Shown: piece by piece, positions 50,237-63,045 of the stretch | How positions within the stretch are numbered: position 1 is the stretch's first letter | Layout of the letters: each line of letters starts with the position of its first letter | Assembly: GCF_026213295.1 (NCBI RefSeq) | Contig: NC_079427.1 | Span: forward strand, 28,599,746-28,663,745 | Source: Gadus chalcogrammus | Lineage: Eukaryota > Chordata > Actinopteri > Gadiformes > Gadidae | Reading direction: 5' to 3' | DNA length: 64,000 bases | The notes under the pieces: generated by a model | Told to the model about the DNA's origin: nothing | Database searches by the model: none | What the model saw: only the letters and a program-made list of their open reading frames with translations | Translations under genes and position numbers: made by a program

Positions 50237-50917
50237 CACATAGCTCGCTCACAGTGTCAGCAGTCTGCTGCCCAGTCGCAGTGTTATTCCTCCTCGCGTC
50301 CCAACACTCAGGAGAGAGGAAGCTACACATCTGTCACAAGCTGAGCAGTCGGGGCATGCCTCTGCTAATGACACACACACCCAGCCCTTTCGGGCAGAGC
50401 TCCCCATGGGCTGCGAGGAGGATATTTCCTCCCCTCGCAGCGGCGGCAGGGGCTCAAGCATGGCTCATTTCCATGACAGCCGCATCAAAACAAGAGGCTG
50501 CACAGCCGCTTTCAGAGCATTACTCAGAATGGCTGAACGCGTGCACCCTGGCCAAATGGATGGACAGGCTGATCAGCAAGGGTCACACCCTGCAGTCCAC
50601 CTCCTTCCCGCCACGATTCAACGGGATTGTGGAAACAACGCTGTCATCCAAGGATCAACAGCTGTCCCTTTTTGCGGAGCCCCAGCAGCTTCTAGCGAAA
50701 AAAGTGATTCCCACAGTCCCGAAGGGAGAGGAAATACAGGGATTCTATTCCCGTTATTTCCTGGTACCCAAGAAAACAGGAGGGCTGAGACCGATTCTCG
50801 ATCTAGCCCTATTCAACAAATGCATCGCGGAGAGGCCGTTAACAATTCACATGTTACAGTGTGTGAAACCAGGTGACTGGTTCACCTCAATAGATTCGAA
50901 GGACGCATACTTCCATG

Positions 50918-52589
50918 CAGTGGCGGACTCAGGGGGGGGGCAGGGGGGGCGACTGCCCCCACTCATGGCTCAATGGTTGAAAAAGCGCGCTAAAGTGCCC
51001 TTCAAGAGTGTCGAAAACGAGAGGAAATGCCTTATTGGCTGCCCTTTTCATGTGCAAAACATGATTAGGTGCCCTCTAGGGTGCTCCTTCATACAATAAA
51101 TTATGATGATGTGCCCTCTAGAACAAGAAAATTCAATGACGTGCCTTAATGAGTGCCCTTATAGTCCCCTTCTGCCCGTCTGGTGCCCTTTTAGTACCCT
51201 GATAGTGCCCTTCTGCCCGTCTGGTGCCCTTCTAGTGCCCTGATAGTCCCCTTCTGCCCGTCTGGTCCTTCTAGTGCCCTGATATTCCTCTTCTGCCCGT
51301 CTGGTCCTTCAAGTGCCCTTCCAGTGCCCTTCTAGTACCCTGATGGTGCCCTTCTGCCCGTCTGGTCCTTCTAGTGCCTTTCTAGTGCCCTTCTAGTACC
51401 CTGATAGTGCCCTTCTGGTCCTTCTAGTGCCCTTCCAGTGCCCTTCTAGTGCCCTTCTAGTGCCCTGATTGTGCCCTTCTGCTCGTCTCGTCCTTATAGT
51501 GCCCTTCTAGTGCTCTTCTGCCCGTCTGGTGCCCTTCTAGTGCCCTTCTGCCCGTCTGGTGCCCCCATGGTTGAAAAAGTGTGCTAAAGTGCCCTCTATG
51601 GTGGTGAAAATGAGAGAAAGTGCCTTATTGGCTGCCCTTTACACGTGAACAAAAATTAATGAGTGCCCTAGGTTGCCCCTGATGATGATGATGATGTGCC
51701 CTCTGGAGCAAGAATATGGCAAACCGAAAAAAACATGTTGTGGTTAGCTATTGAGGTGCAGATGTTCCTCTCTTTGGTAGCTGACGAACGGGGAATGCGA
51801 GGCGTTGCTTTCATGTGGCGTCGCCATGACAAACAGCTACATCGAGTGGTACTTAAATCTCCACTGGATAACGAATCAAAAAGCGGATTAAGAGTATGTC
51901 AGTACCCATAGTAGAAAAGTGCAATTAGATGCCAAGTTAGAAAAACTTAATATTTTCAGTTTGCATAATCCGTTTAAAATGTATATACATTTTTTGAGCG
52001 TTCAAGATCATTCAAGTGTAGGTCATTTCATGCAAGAGAGACGATAATGGTCAGCTATCACCTCAACATGAAGGAAAACTTCCTTAAATGTTTCCGTAGC
52101 TGGCTGTCAGCGGTCAAAGACTGTATGGTAGCGGCACATTGAATTTTCTCCAGTCTAATTTTTACTTAAATGTTAGTAAAGATGAAAGCAGTAAGGCATC
52201 CACCTTTCTTTGGCTAAAATGTGAAAGTGCACAGTGATGTGCTGTGTGTGTTATAAAGTCGCTAGAATAAGGGGAAACATTGTCTTTGAAGCTAATTCTT
52301 TTCTGGGGGAGAACCCCCAGACCCCCCGTTTAAATTATGAGCCTAACTATTCTTTTAAGTGATACATGGAGATGTAACAAGTGCCCCGAATGGGACCTTC
52401 AAGGCAGCGCTTGCTAAGGTTAGGGGATAGGACGTTCCAGGCAGCGCTGCCTTTAAGGCTCCGTTGGGGGAACAAAACACCATCAAGTTAGAAAAGCCAC
52501 TGTGTCCGCTGGTGGGGCCCCATGTTGTCCAGAATGTGCCCTTTATATTTTTTCGCCCCTGGCCTTCAAACAGTCTGAGTCCGCCACTG
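50918..52589. mobile_element. hAT element (CAGTGGCGGACTC family) in the DIRS RT
   Basis: The termini are CAGTGGCGGACTCAG and CTGAGTCCGCCACTG. The perfect 8-bp duplication CTTCCATG lies at 50910-50917 and 52590-52597. It is non-coding, and its left arm matches the larger copy at 58383, which contains transposase sequence. It also holds the minisatellite at 51145-51575. Confidence 0.95.
51145..51575. repeat. Minisatellite of 'agtgcccttctgcccgtctggt'-type units
   Basis: Roughly 15-30-base units combining 'tagtgcccttc' and 'tgcccgtctgg' in variable order. It appears expanded relative to the sister copy at 58383, which has only one or two such units. Confidence 0.85.
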
Positions 52590-53470
52590 CTTCCATGTCC
52601 CAGTGATCCCCAAACACAGGAAATTCCTGCGTTTCTCGTTCCAAGGGTCACACTACCAGTACAACCCTCTCTCGTTCGGCTATTCTCTAGCCCCACAAAC
52701 GTTTTCCAAGTGCGTGGAGACGGCTCTCCGGCCGCTGCACACAACAGGAATGAGAGTACTGCTCTACTTGGACGTTCTGCTTTTGCTGGCTCGCTCCAAG
52801 GAGGAAGCAGCTATTCAGACAAAAAAGCTGGCAATTCACCTGTCAAATTTAGGTTTCGCCATAAATTGGAAGAAAAGCTCCCCCCTCCCCTCACAGAGTG
52901 ATGTATTTGGGGGTAGAGCTGGATTCAGCTGTAATGAGAGCACGGCTCTCACAGCAGAGGATGGAGACGCTGTGGTCTCTCCTCCGCCGCTGTTCCCCAG
53001 GCAGCGTCGTGACAGCCCTCTCTGTCATGAGGCTGCTGGGCATCATGTCAGCCGCTCACACGGTGGTGCCGCTGGGGCTGCTTCACATGAGGCGGCTGCA
53101 GAGATGGTTTTCTCGCCTGCTCATCGACCCGGCGCGCCAGTGTCGGCGCAAAGTGACCATTCCCCTATCAGTGGGCCCCGATTTGACCCACTGGGGCGAT
53201 CCCCGAACTCTCACGAGAGGAGTGCCGTTGGGCAGAGCATCGTCACACATCTCAGTGTTCACGGATGCTTCTCTGTCGGGCTAGGGAGGAACATGCGAGT
53301 TTCACGTAGTGGTCGGTGTTTGGCCGCCCCCCGTGACCATTCATATAAACGCATTGGAGCTCCTCACTGTGTTGAAAGTGATCCAACACTTTGCCCCATT
53401 GTTAACGAATCAACACGTAATGTTGTCACAGTCATCACTCATGCCAAATTGGAGGTCTTATTTTACATGC

Positions 53471-54443
<973 letters not shown>

Positions 54444-54837
54444 AGCTAAGATTAATTTAAACATGGTAAGTGGGTGCAGTTCATTTCCCTTCTCACCCCC
54501 TTGGTCGAGGCTCAGTTACTCCGGTGTTGAAAATGTGTTTTTAGAGGTCATTGAGTAAATTAATAATTCTACAGACGCATCATGATCTTAAGAAAATGTG
54601 AGAAGACCATGCACGTTTAATGGCCTCCAATCTCAAGGACCATCCACGAGTCCTTGGTGGATGGTTTGTTGATAATATATCTTTAATGCTTTAATGTTTC
54701 TGCCTGTTTTCGTTTCAGTCTGCCGGCCTTCCTTCCCATGTATGTCTGCCTGTCTACCAGTCTTCTATATCTGTGGTTGTGTCTGTCTGCATGCTTGTTT
54801 GACCGTTTACCTGTTGTGCCTTTCTGCTTGTCTTCCT

Positions 54838-55298
54838 CCCAAGTCCGTTTCACACCTGTACCGTGCTCAAGTACGATTGCCCCAACCCCTGCTGTGCACT
54901 GGACTGTGCACACACTAGGCAATCTAAACTAGGCGCCTCTTATACGACATCACGTCGTAATACGTCACCACCAAGCGTCCGCTGCTTAGTAAAACAACAC
55001 AGAAAACACAGTTGACACCTTACTGACTGTATTGACTTACTGAATGTAAATTGCCTGCTTGAGCTAGAACCCCCCCGATGGGAAAGAAGGGTTGCATGGA
55101 CTATACGTCATCCAGCTCAGGTTGCGTAGCCGTGCGTGTGCGCGTGTCAGCTCACTAGCATCTGTACCGTGGCCTGAGCACACCTCTCCGAAGTGTGCTC
55201 AGGCCACGGAATTGAAGTGGACTTGAGTACGGTTGGCGTGCTCAAACTAGCCAAACGATCTAGACTTGAGCACGGTACAGGTGTGAAACGGACTTGGG
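54838..55298. mobile_element. MITE just upstream of an lrrc75a exon
   Basis: Inverted ends 'cccaagtccgtttcacacct' and complement 'aggtgtgaaacggacttggg' span 461 bases. An internal hairpin ('ccgtggcctgagcacac' and complement) lies at about 55168-55210. The right end is 73 bases from the splice acceptor at 55371. No clear target duplication. Confidence 0.8.
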
Positions 55299-55371
55299 CA
55301 CGGTACAAATGGCCTAGTATGAGTGTGCCCTGTGTGTCCTGCTGTCTGACCCTCTGTCTGTCTGTCTGTAG

Positions 55372-55484
55372 GAGGGGGACTCCCTAGGGGCCATGGAGAA
55401 GGTCTGTCGTCAGCTGACCTACCACCTGAGCCCCCACTCCCAGTGGAGGAGACAGGGCCTGCTCAAGAGGAAGCCTCAGGCCTG
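55372..55484 (+). CDS. lrrc75a: LRRC75A-like next exon
   Basis: The acceptor is 'gtctgtag|gag' and the donor 'gcctg|gtgagc'. The frame reads EGDSLGAMEKVCRQLTYHLS, then PHSQWRRQGLLKRKPQA, and continues the exon at 42033-42164 in phase 0. It ends in phase 2. The leucine-rich-repeat exon expected next is not found before the end of the window. The acceptor lies 73 bases after a MITE and the donor is 7 bases before a 113-base TG repeat. Confidence 0.85.
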
Positions 55485-55489
55485 GTGAG

Positions 55490-56005
<516 letters not shown>

Positions 56006-56295
56006 CTCCTCCACCCTTTGATGAAGGCTCGGGGCACCTCTGACTGACCAGCCACCCGCGTCGAGGCTGGATAGGGTGTTGGCGTTGGTCCGCCCCGGCC
56101 AGTGTCCCCCCTGGAACCTGTAGGACCTCTTTCCGGAGCGGTAGTCCGGCCCGAAGCGTAGCTGCTCCTGCTGCCGGCGCAGCTCAACCCGCTCCCGCTG
56201 GATCCCGTACCGCTCACGCCGGCGCTCAAACAGGATGCGCTGCCGCTCCCGCTCCAGGAACTGCAGCGCCATGCAGTCGGCGTCCAGACGCCGCT

Positions 56296-56985
56296 TCTCC
56301 ACCTCCAGCCAGTTCCTCTTGCGGATCAGGTGCTCCCGGTCCTCCACCTCCAGCCAGTTCCTCTTGCGGATCAGGTGCTCCCGGTCCTCCACCTCCAGCC
56401 AGTTCCTCTTGCGGATCAGGTGCTCCCGGTCCTCCCCCTCCAGCCAGTTCCTCTTGCGGATCAGGTGCTCCCGTTCCTCCACCTCCAGCCAGTTCCTCTT
56501 GCGGATCAGGTGCTCCCGTTCCTCCACCTCCAGCCAGTTCCTCTTGCGGATCAGGTGCTCCCGTTCCTCCACCTCCAGCCAGTTCCTCTTGCGGATCAGG
56601 TGCTCCCGTTCCTCCACCTCCAGCCAGTTCCTCTTGCGGATCAGGTGCTCCCGGTCCTCCACCTCCAGCCAGTTCCTCTTGCGGATCAGGTGCTCCCGGT
56701 CCTCCCCCTCCAGCCAGTTCCTCTTGCAGATCAGGTGCTCCCGGTCCTCCCCCTCCAGCCAGTTCCTCTTGCAGATCAGGTGCTCCCGGTCCTCCCTCTC
56801 TTTGAACTGACGGATGAGATCCCGCCTCTCCACCTCCAGCCAGTTCCTCTTGCGGATCAGGTGCTCCCGGTCCTCCCTCTCTTTGAACTGACGGATGCGA
56901 TCCCGCTCCTCCACCTCCAGCCAGTTCCTCTTGCGGATCAGGTGCTCCCGGTCCTCCCTCTCATTGAACTGACGGATGCGATCCC
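56296..56985 (-). repeat. 45-bp coding minisatellite
   Basis: The unit contains 'ccagttcctcttgcggatca' at exact 45-base spacing, about 14 copies with only single-base variants, interrupted by longer units near 56800-56960. Because 45 is a multiple of three, all six frames stay open or regular. Confidence 0.95.
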
Positions 56986-57410
56986 GCCTCTCCACCTCTC
57001 GGACGCGTCGCCTCGGCTGGGCTGCCCGTCCAGGTGGCGCTGTTCCCCGTCTGTCCGGACGAGTCTCAATTGGCTGGGGCTGGGGACCGACGTTGAAGCT
57101 CAGCTGTTGGGCGACCTGCCGGGTCTCTTCCAGCTCCTTCATCAAACCCAACAGCTTCAGTGCCTCCCTCTTCCGGAACCAGTCTTGTGTCTGGCGGCAG
57201 TCTCCTCCAGGGCCATCTTGCGCTCCACCTTCATCCTCTCCAGCGTAGTCCTGCTGGCCACCAGCTCCTCACCTTTCCCCTGGTCATCCTGGAACCTTTG
57301 TTCATTCAGCCGCTGGATGCTATGCTCCTTCTCAGCGAGGGATTCCACCAACGTGGTGAGGGCGCTGTCTGTGTTGGAGGTGTCCGCCTGCAGCAACTTG
57401 ATCACACACA

Positions 57411-57468
57411 GTGTGTGTGTGTGTGCGCGCGCGCATGCGCGCGCGTGTGTGTGTGTGTGTGTGTGTGT
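57411..57468. repeat. (GT)/(GC) alternating purine-pyrimidine tract
   Basis: GT repeats flank a palindromic 'gcgcgcgcatgcgcgcgc' core. Strict purine-pyrimidine alternation over more than 50 bases favours Z-DNA. Confidence 0.9.
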
Positions 57469-57879
57469 TTGCATATGTGCTTTGCCAACCCACTCTCAGT
57501 GTGTCATCGTTGAGTCATCAGCTACCCCTTTTGGAGATCTTTAAATGCACTTTCAGACATAGTTCCAGGAAAATAAAGGATAACCTTTCATGCAGCTATG
57601 TTCTCTGACGTTTCTGTCGTTTGCCCTTTCACACACGGCATAGCAATTCCAATAAAAGGGCCAAGATACAGTCCAACAGAGGCCGGTAATTTAACGCTTA
57701 TGGATGCCTGCCGCCATCGAACTTGCAGAATGAATGGAGCCCCCTTATTTCAAATCCTTCTAGATATTGAAATCTTTATTATTATTATTCTTTCGCCTTT
57801 GTTTGGTCTTCGACTCCTCCGCCATACTTTCAGCTACAGAAGCCATTCAACTATTAAAACGTTCAGCTCTTTAACGACA

Positions 57880-58340
57880 TGATGGCATTCTATCAGTGTT
57901 TATCCACTTTTTCAACTTTTTTTAAACATGGAAGTCAAAAGTGGAAAAAGCTGAATAGTTTAAAAAGTCCCATTTTCTCTGGTACTTCTAAAACGTAAAC
58001 TAATCAATTTTCAACCGTTTATCTTCGTACCATTTAACAAATCTACACACTTGTATCTTCAATAATATCTAAACGGATTTTCGATATCATTTAAACTTTC
58101 TTCAGAATCACAGTTTTAGTTTCAAACCGTCATATTCTACAGTTGGTCCCATTGAAACCATCTGCCCATTCTGACACTTACTTAAGACATCGTAACTCAG
58201 TCAGATTTCAACTGTTTATCTTCGTTCAAACCTTTAAACAAATCTACACATTTGTATCTTCAATACTGTCCAAGGAAATTTCAATAGCATTTATACTTTT
58301 TTCAGAATCACAGTTTTAGTTTCAAACCGGCATCGTTTTC
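57880..58340. repeat. About 197-bp direct repeat, two copies
   Basis: 'aaatctacacacttgtatct' near 58039 recurs near 58237, and 'tcagaatcacagttttagtt' recurs at the same spacing, with moderate divergence. A third, weaker unit may precede them. Confidence 0.75.
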
Positions 58341-58796
58341 AGTTGCTCTCATTGATTTACGTTCACGCCAGAACGTGAGGACCAGTGGCGGACTCACGGG
58401 GGGAGCAGGCCGACCGCCCCCCCCTCGTGCCTCCATGGTTGAAAAAGTCCCCTCAAGAGTGGCAAGACGAGAGAAAGTGCCTTATTGGCTGCCTTTTATA
58501 TGTGAAAAAAATGATTGGGTGCCCCTTCTTACAATACATTATGACGACGAGCCCTCTAGAACAAGAAAATTCGATATCGTGTCTCAATGAGTGCCCTCTT
58601 AAAGCCCTTACAATGCCTCCATGGTTGAAAAGGTGCCCTCTAGAGTGGTCAATACGAGAGAAAGTGCTTTATTGGCTTCCCTTCACATGTGAAAAAAATT
58701 AAGGGGTGTCCTCTGGTGCCCCTTCATACAATAAATTATAACAATGTGCCCTCTAGAGCAAGAATAAGGCAAACCGAAAAAACATGAAGTGGTTAG

Positions 58797-60192
58797 TAGG
58801 GGTGTAACGGTACACAAAAGTCACGGTTCGGTACGTACCTCGGTTTTTAAGTCACGGTACGGTACGGGTCATAGTTAAGGGGAAAATTAAATATACTGGT
58901 TTGTCAACAACGGAGAATGGCCGTAGATCAGCAACAATCAAAACACCAATAAACTGGGTTATGGCATTTTCATTTCTGAATTCCCAGACAGGGGTTGTTT
59001 TATAAATAGTGTTGTGACGCGTGACCTGGGTTTGCACAGCTCGTTTTTTTTTCCCACAGCAACAGTGATAGTAACACCTGGATGCTGCCTTTTCAAATAT
59101 GTGTGCCAGGGATGTGCATTTGTAGCAAAAATACTATTCGATATTCGCTGAGTATTCAAATAATATTCAAAAATCGCTCAATCAAGAACCCCCCACGCAC
59201 GCACGCACCTCGGATACACTCACACACAATGACACAGGGAGAGGCTTTTATGATTCGAATGAAATCAATGTTTATTTCAACAACTGGGCCATCAACATTC
59301 AACATCAAAATTATTTCAACGTGGGCTTAGGCAGATAGACCTACATGCGCCGAAAACGGATGGCTATTTATTTATTTATTTATTAATTCTACTGAACACA
59401 GCCTGCATGACAGTGAACTACACACGTCAAAAATATAACTTCACACGGTGTGTCTTTTTACAATTTATTTGTTGCCAGCATTCGTAGTTTTGGACGTTGA
59501 CGTCGCTTAGCAACCGAGGACGCTATTCACCACCGGAAGTTGTGAAGGCCCATGCAAGTCAACAGCATTGAGAAGAGCCTTGTAATAAATAACGATAGTC
59601 ACATTCATTATTCGATATTCTGCGTGACTCAGACTATTCGACCATCGTTGCCCATCCCTAGCGTGTACATGTTAAAGTGCTGTACGTAGACACGGAGAGC
59701 CTTCTCCATAGCCGGAGAGCATCCAATGTTTTTTAACTATCCGTCGACGCCATGGACCTATTGGTAAACGCAACGGAGACGGCAAGGGCTGTGATTGGTC
59801 CTCTAACAAAAATGTATTTCCGTAATCACTTCTCCGGTTTGACTTTGCACCTTAATTACTTTGTAATCAAATAAGATTTGAAAAGCTTTGGAAGTTAATT
59901 TTCCAACACTGCTTGCATGGTTTGTAGTCAAGATATAAGATAGATGGGGCGGCGATTTGCATTGCGTATCCGACATCCCAACGGAGAGCTGCTGAGGGGT
60001 CTTCGTAGTTACAGAGTCGGATTCCATAGTCGGAGTCGTATACTTTGGCTAAACGGTCCGGGTGGAACACCGACTTCAAGTTTTAAATTCGCCATATTAA
60101 CGCTATGTACGCCACTTTTACACCTCTGTAACTGCTCCGAAGTCCCTGTAACATGACGGTTCGGTTCAAATACGTGTACCGTTACACCCCTA
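58797..60192. mobile_element. hAT MITE ('taggggtgtaacggtac' family)
   Basis: The termini are TAGGGGTGTAACGGTACAC and, at the right, a match to its complement. The perfect 8-bp duplication GTGGTTAG lies at 58789-58796 and 60193-60200. Another MITE is nested at 59107-59660. Confidence 0.93.
59107..59660. mobile_element. Nested MITE
   Basis: Ends 'agggatgtgcatttg' and 'gttgcccatccct', with inverted 'attcgatattc' motifs near both ends. Its interior at 59430-59590 holds a terminus of the 41351/44494 MITE family. No clean target duplication is seen. Confidence 0.65.
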
Positions 60193-60572
60193 GTGGTTAG
60201 ATAATGAGGTGCAGACGTTCCACTCTTTGGTAGCTGACGAACGGGGAGTGTGAAAGAGGCGTTGCTTTCATGTGGCGTTGCTATGACGAACAGTTACATC
60301 GAGTGGTACTGAAATCTGCAATGGATAACGAAGCAAAAAGCAGATTAAGAGTATGCCCGTACCATGGCCCGTAGTGGAAAAGCGCAATTAGATGCCAAGT
60401 TCGAAATACGATAAAGTAATCTCATCTGCACTCTCCCTGTTTTTGCAATACACCCTTTAGGCTAGATTATGTTGCTAAAATACTAATTCCCATTGTTAAA
60501 AACGATCTATTCCCTTCATTTACATTTTCAGTTTTAGCCACACCCCATTTAGAATGTTCAGGTCTCTTAGGG

Positions 60573-61722
60573 CAGGGGTTCTCAAACTATATGGGGCCGG
60601 GGACCCCCCCATAGGGCAGAAATTATTTCAAGGACCCCCTCATAACCGCAACACAAATGTAATAGGCTCATGTCTATTTCTTCTGTTAGATGCTTTTGAA
60701 CTCTTTTATGCTTCAATCATTCAGTGCTAATGCCACAATAGTGTTAAATAAGCATTTTATTGTATTTTGGCATGACTTTACAATATGTAAATAGATTTTA
60801 CCTTTTATAAATGTGTGTATAAAAATTTCGCACACACACACACACACACACACACCCCCTAACAAAACCAGCAAAAACATGACACGGCAACATTGCCCAA
60901 TGTTGTCACAATGGACATGGGACAACGGCAGAGGACATGTTTATTTCCAAATGTCTGCAAGGATTGGTTTACAAGAGAGATAGTAAAGTGGTGCAAAACA
61001 GTTAAATTATTCAACCACGTAAACACGTTACCTACTGTTACCAATGGTCCATCGTAACAAATCGCCTGCTCGGCATGCCATGCATACATGGATGAAGCTT
61101 TGAAGGGGACGCAAAACACAGCTTTGGCAACGCTGTTGAACGCTGATTGGCTGTCATCACGCGTTTGCTGCCGAAAAGTTGAAATATTTCAACTCGAGCA
61201 GCAACTCGAGGGCGTGCTGCGCTGCAAATCAAATCTTGCCGCGCCGCAAATCAAATTTTGCTGCCGGTTTTCTCGGCAGCAAGTGGTCCGGCAGCAAACC
61301 TGCAACGCGTCTCTACATTCACTTTAAATGGGATTGTGCTGCGCGGCATCTTTTTGCATCTTTTGGTGTGAACGCAGGGCAGACTCGAGCATGCGTTGAC
61401 AGGTTGACGCAATGTTAACAGAGTTACTATTGGCCGAAAATTAAAGCAGGGGGAGGGCTGAACACAATGCGCCTGTTTAATAGGCTTTTATTTAATAATT
61501 TATGTGTGAGATGTGAAGGTAAAGCCTGAGGGAGTTTGACGTAATGTAAAAGCCGAGTGTTCATTGGTTTAACGTTACACCGACGGGAGTAATGACGACC
61601 GGCCCAAATTTTTTTCCATAAATACCGGTATTTTTATGTTGCAACAACAAGCTCTTCACGGACCCCCTGGCAACGCGCCGCGGACCCCCGGGGGTCCGGG
61701 GACCCCACTTTGAGAACCAAGG
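60573..61722. mobile_element. hAT MITE ('caggggttctcaaac' family)
   Basis: Ends CAGGGGTTCTCAAACT and 'actttgagaaccaagg'. The perfect 8-bp duplication TCTTAGGG lies at 60565-60572 and 61723-61730. Runs of C and G ('ccggggaccccc') lie just inside both ends. It carries a small CA repeat (60833-60855) and a fold-back-MITE relative (61115-61390). Confidence 0.9.
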
Positions 61723-61959
61723 TCTTAGGGGGCCTAATATCTATGCTGAATACAGACAGAGTTGTTACTCTCTGACATCTTACTACAGTGTGTGAGGTAG
61801 GTAATACAGCAAGTTTTCTTTAAAGTTGTAACGATTGATCTACACCAATGATACATTACTAAATACTAATGTACACTGCAAGTGCTTTTATAGGATAGCT
61901 GTATCACATTACCTAAATTCCTAGCTAAGGAGCTAGCTAACTAAAGCTAATCTAAGAGT

Positions 61960-62893
61960 GGGGTTAGCATTGGGCTACCCCTATCATTACAGAATGCCAA
62001 GGCGAGAAAGAAAGCTGAAAGCTGTCCTATAAGACACAGAATGACATTACAAAGGCCCTTGCCACCTATGTCAGAAGAGATCTTCATTCTCAAAGAAATA
62101 GATGAGTCAAAGTTATTCTCCATTCTCTTGGATGAGATGAGACCACTGATGTTTCCCATGTCGAACAGTGTCCTTCCTTGTTCGCTTTGTCCATCAGTTG
62201 GAAATCAACAAGACATTCTTACAAGTTTGCGATGTGGCAGGAACAACGGGAAAGGAATTCGAGAATGTTGTAATGACACTCCTTGAGGCGAATGGACGGA
62301 AATTGGAAGATGTCAGGGGCCAAGGTTACGATGGACCTGCAAATATGAGTGGAAGCTACAAGGGTCTGCAGTCGTGAATTCAGAGCCATAATTAAAAAGC
62401 TTTATACGTGCACTGCCATGCCCACTGTCTAAACCTGGTCTTGGTGGAGAGTGCCAAATCAAACCAGCATTTTGTTAGGTTTTTCAACTTAGTGGAAAGT
62501 CTTTACACATTTTTTGCCGGATCTACAAAATGCCATCCTGCGTTTGTTAAAATGCAACAGTCCATGTATCCTGACCAAAGCGTCTGTGAATTGAAAAAGC
62601 TGTCTGACACAAGGTGGGCGTGCAGAGATGACCCTGAATAAGGTTCTTTCTGCCGTCGTTAATCTGCTTCAGAACATGGCTGACAGTGATCCACCAGATG
62701 CTGCAGCAGGTGATGCCCGGATGCTCCTGCGTAGCAAAGATTTTGAGTTCATTCTATGCATGGAGATTGCCAGACCCATCTTCAATGAGACTGCCATCGC
62801 ATCTGCTTCACTGCAGAAGAAAGTCCTTGATTTGACAACATCATACACCATTGAGGAGGTTATACAGATTTATTATAAGTTATACAGAGAGTA
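61960..62893 (+). pseudogene. hAT transposase (ZMYM1-like/DUF4371 type) fragment
   Basis: Frameshifted segments read INKTFLQVCDVAGTTGKEFE, KLEDVRGQGYDGPANMSGSY, then HCHAHCLNLVLVESAKSNQH, KKLSDTRWACRDD and LNKVLSAVVNLLQNMADSDP. RGQGYDGxxNMSG with the C-H-A-H-x-LNL and DTRW blocks is the catalytic core of hAT transposases whose domesticated relatives are called ZMYM1- or DUF4371-type. The N-terminal zinc finger and the C-terminal dimerisation motif are missing. Three or more shifts make it inactive. Confidence 0.82.
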
Positions 62894-63045
62894 AAATCAA
62901 TGAGGAAGGATGAGGAGTTCAAGGTCCTTTTTGCAAAGGCAAAAGGGAACTCAGAGGCAGTAGGAATTGAGGTTCCAGATGAAAAACCTGGCATTTCTGA
63001 ATTCCCAGACAGGGGTTGTTATATAAAGAGTGTCGTGAGCTGGGT

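Larger units (their letters stand above)
50470..53460 (+). pseudogene. DIRS reverse transcriptase and RNase H
   Basis: The RT starts near 50540 (TLAKWMDRLISKGHTLQ, FYSRYFLVPKKTGGLRPILD) and reaches FTSIDSKDAYFHA, where a hAT inserts (50918-52589). It resumes with VIPKHRKFLRFSFQGSHYQY and YSLAPQTFSKCVETALRPL. The active site reads YLDVLLLLA where DIRS normally has Y-L-D-D-W. After a frameshift near 52890 the connection domain and RNase H follow (LGVELDSAVMRARLS, SVFTDASLSG, then a stop, HINALELLTVLKVIQH). Motif loss, stops and the insertion show it is dead. Confidence 0.85.
48690..53470 (+). mobile_element. DIRS-type retrotransposon, 3-prime truncated
   Basis: Order on the plus strand: gag with DIRS-style zinc/Cys motifs, a proline-rich region, RT and RNase H. 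The tyrosine recombinase and right terminal repeats expected of DIRS are absent: the sequence becomes ordinary intron after about 53470. A hAT MITE interrupts the RT. It lies in the lrrc75a intron in the gene's own orientation. Confidence 0.85.
58383..63045 (+). mobile_element. hAT copy with transposase remnant and nested MITEs
   Basis: The left terminus CAGTGGCGGACTCACG and the following 400 bases match the non-autonomous copy at 50918-52589, as does 60200-60420. After two nested hAT MITEs the sequence reaches a hAT transposase pseudogene (61960-62893). The right terminus was not found; a Rex1-type LINE starts at about 63046. Linking the transposase to this left end is inference from contiguity. 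Confidence 0.6.

Noticed and set aside
56330..57544. A 404-codon plus-strand frame made of LPVLHLQPVPLADQV repeats
   Set aside because: It is the antisense of the 45-bp coding minisatellite. The minus strand has charged helical flanks continuing beyond the repeat on both sides, and it ends correctly with respect to the LTR.
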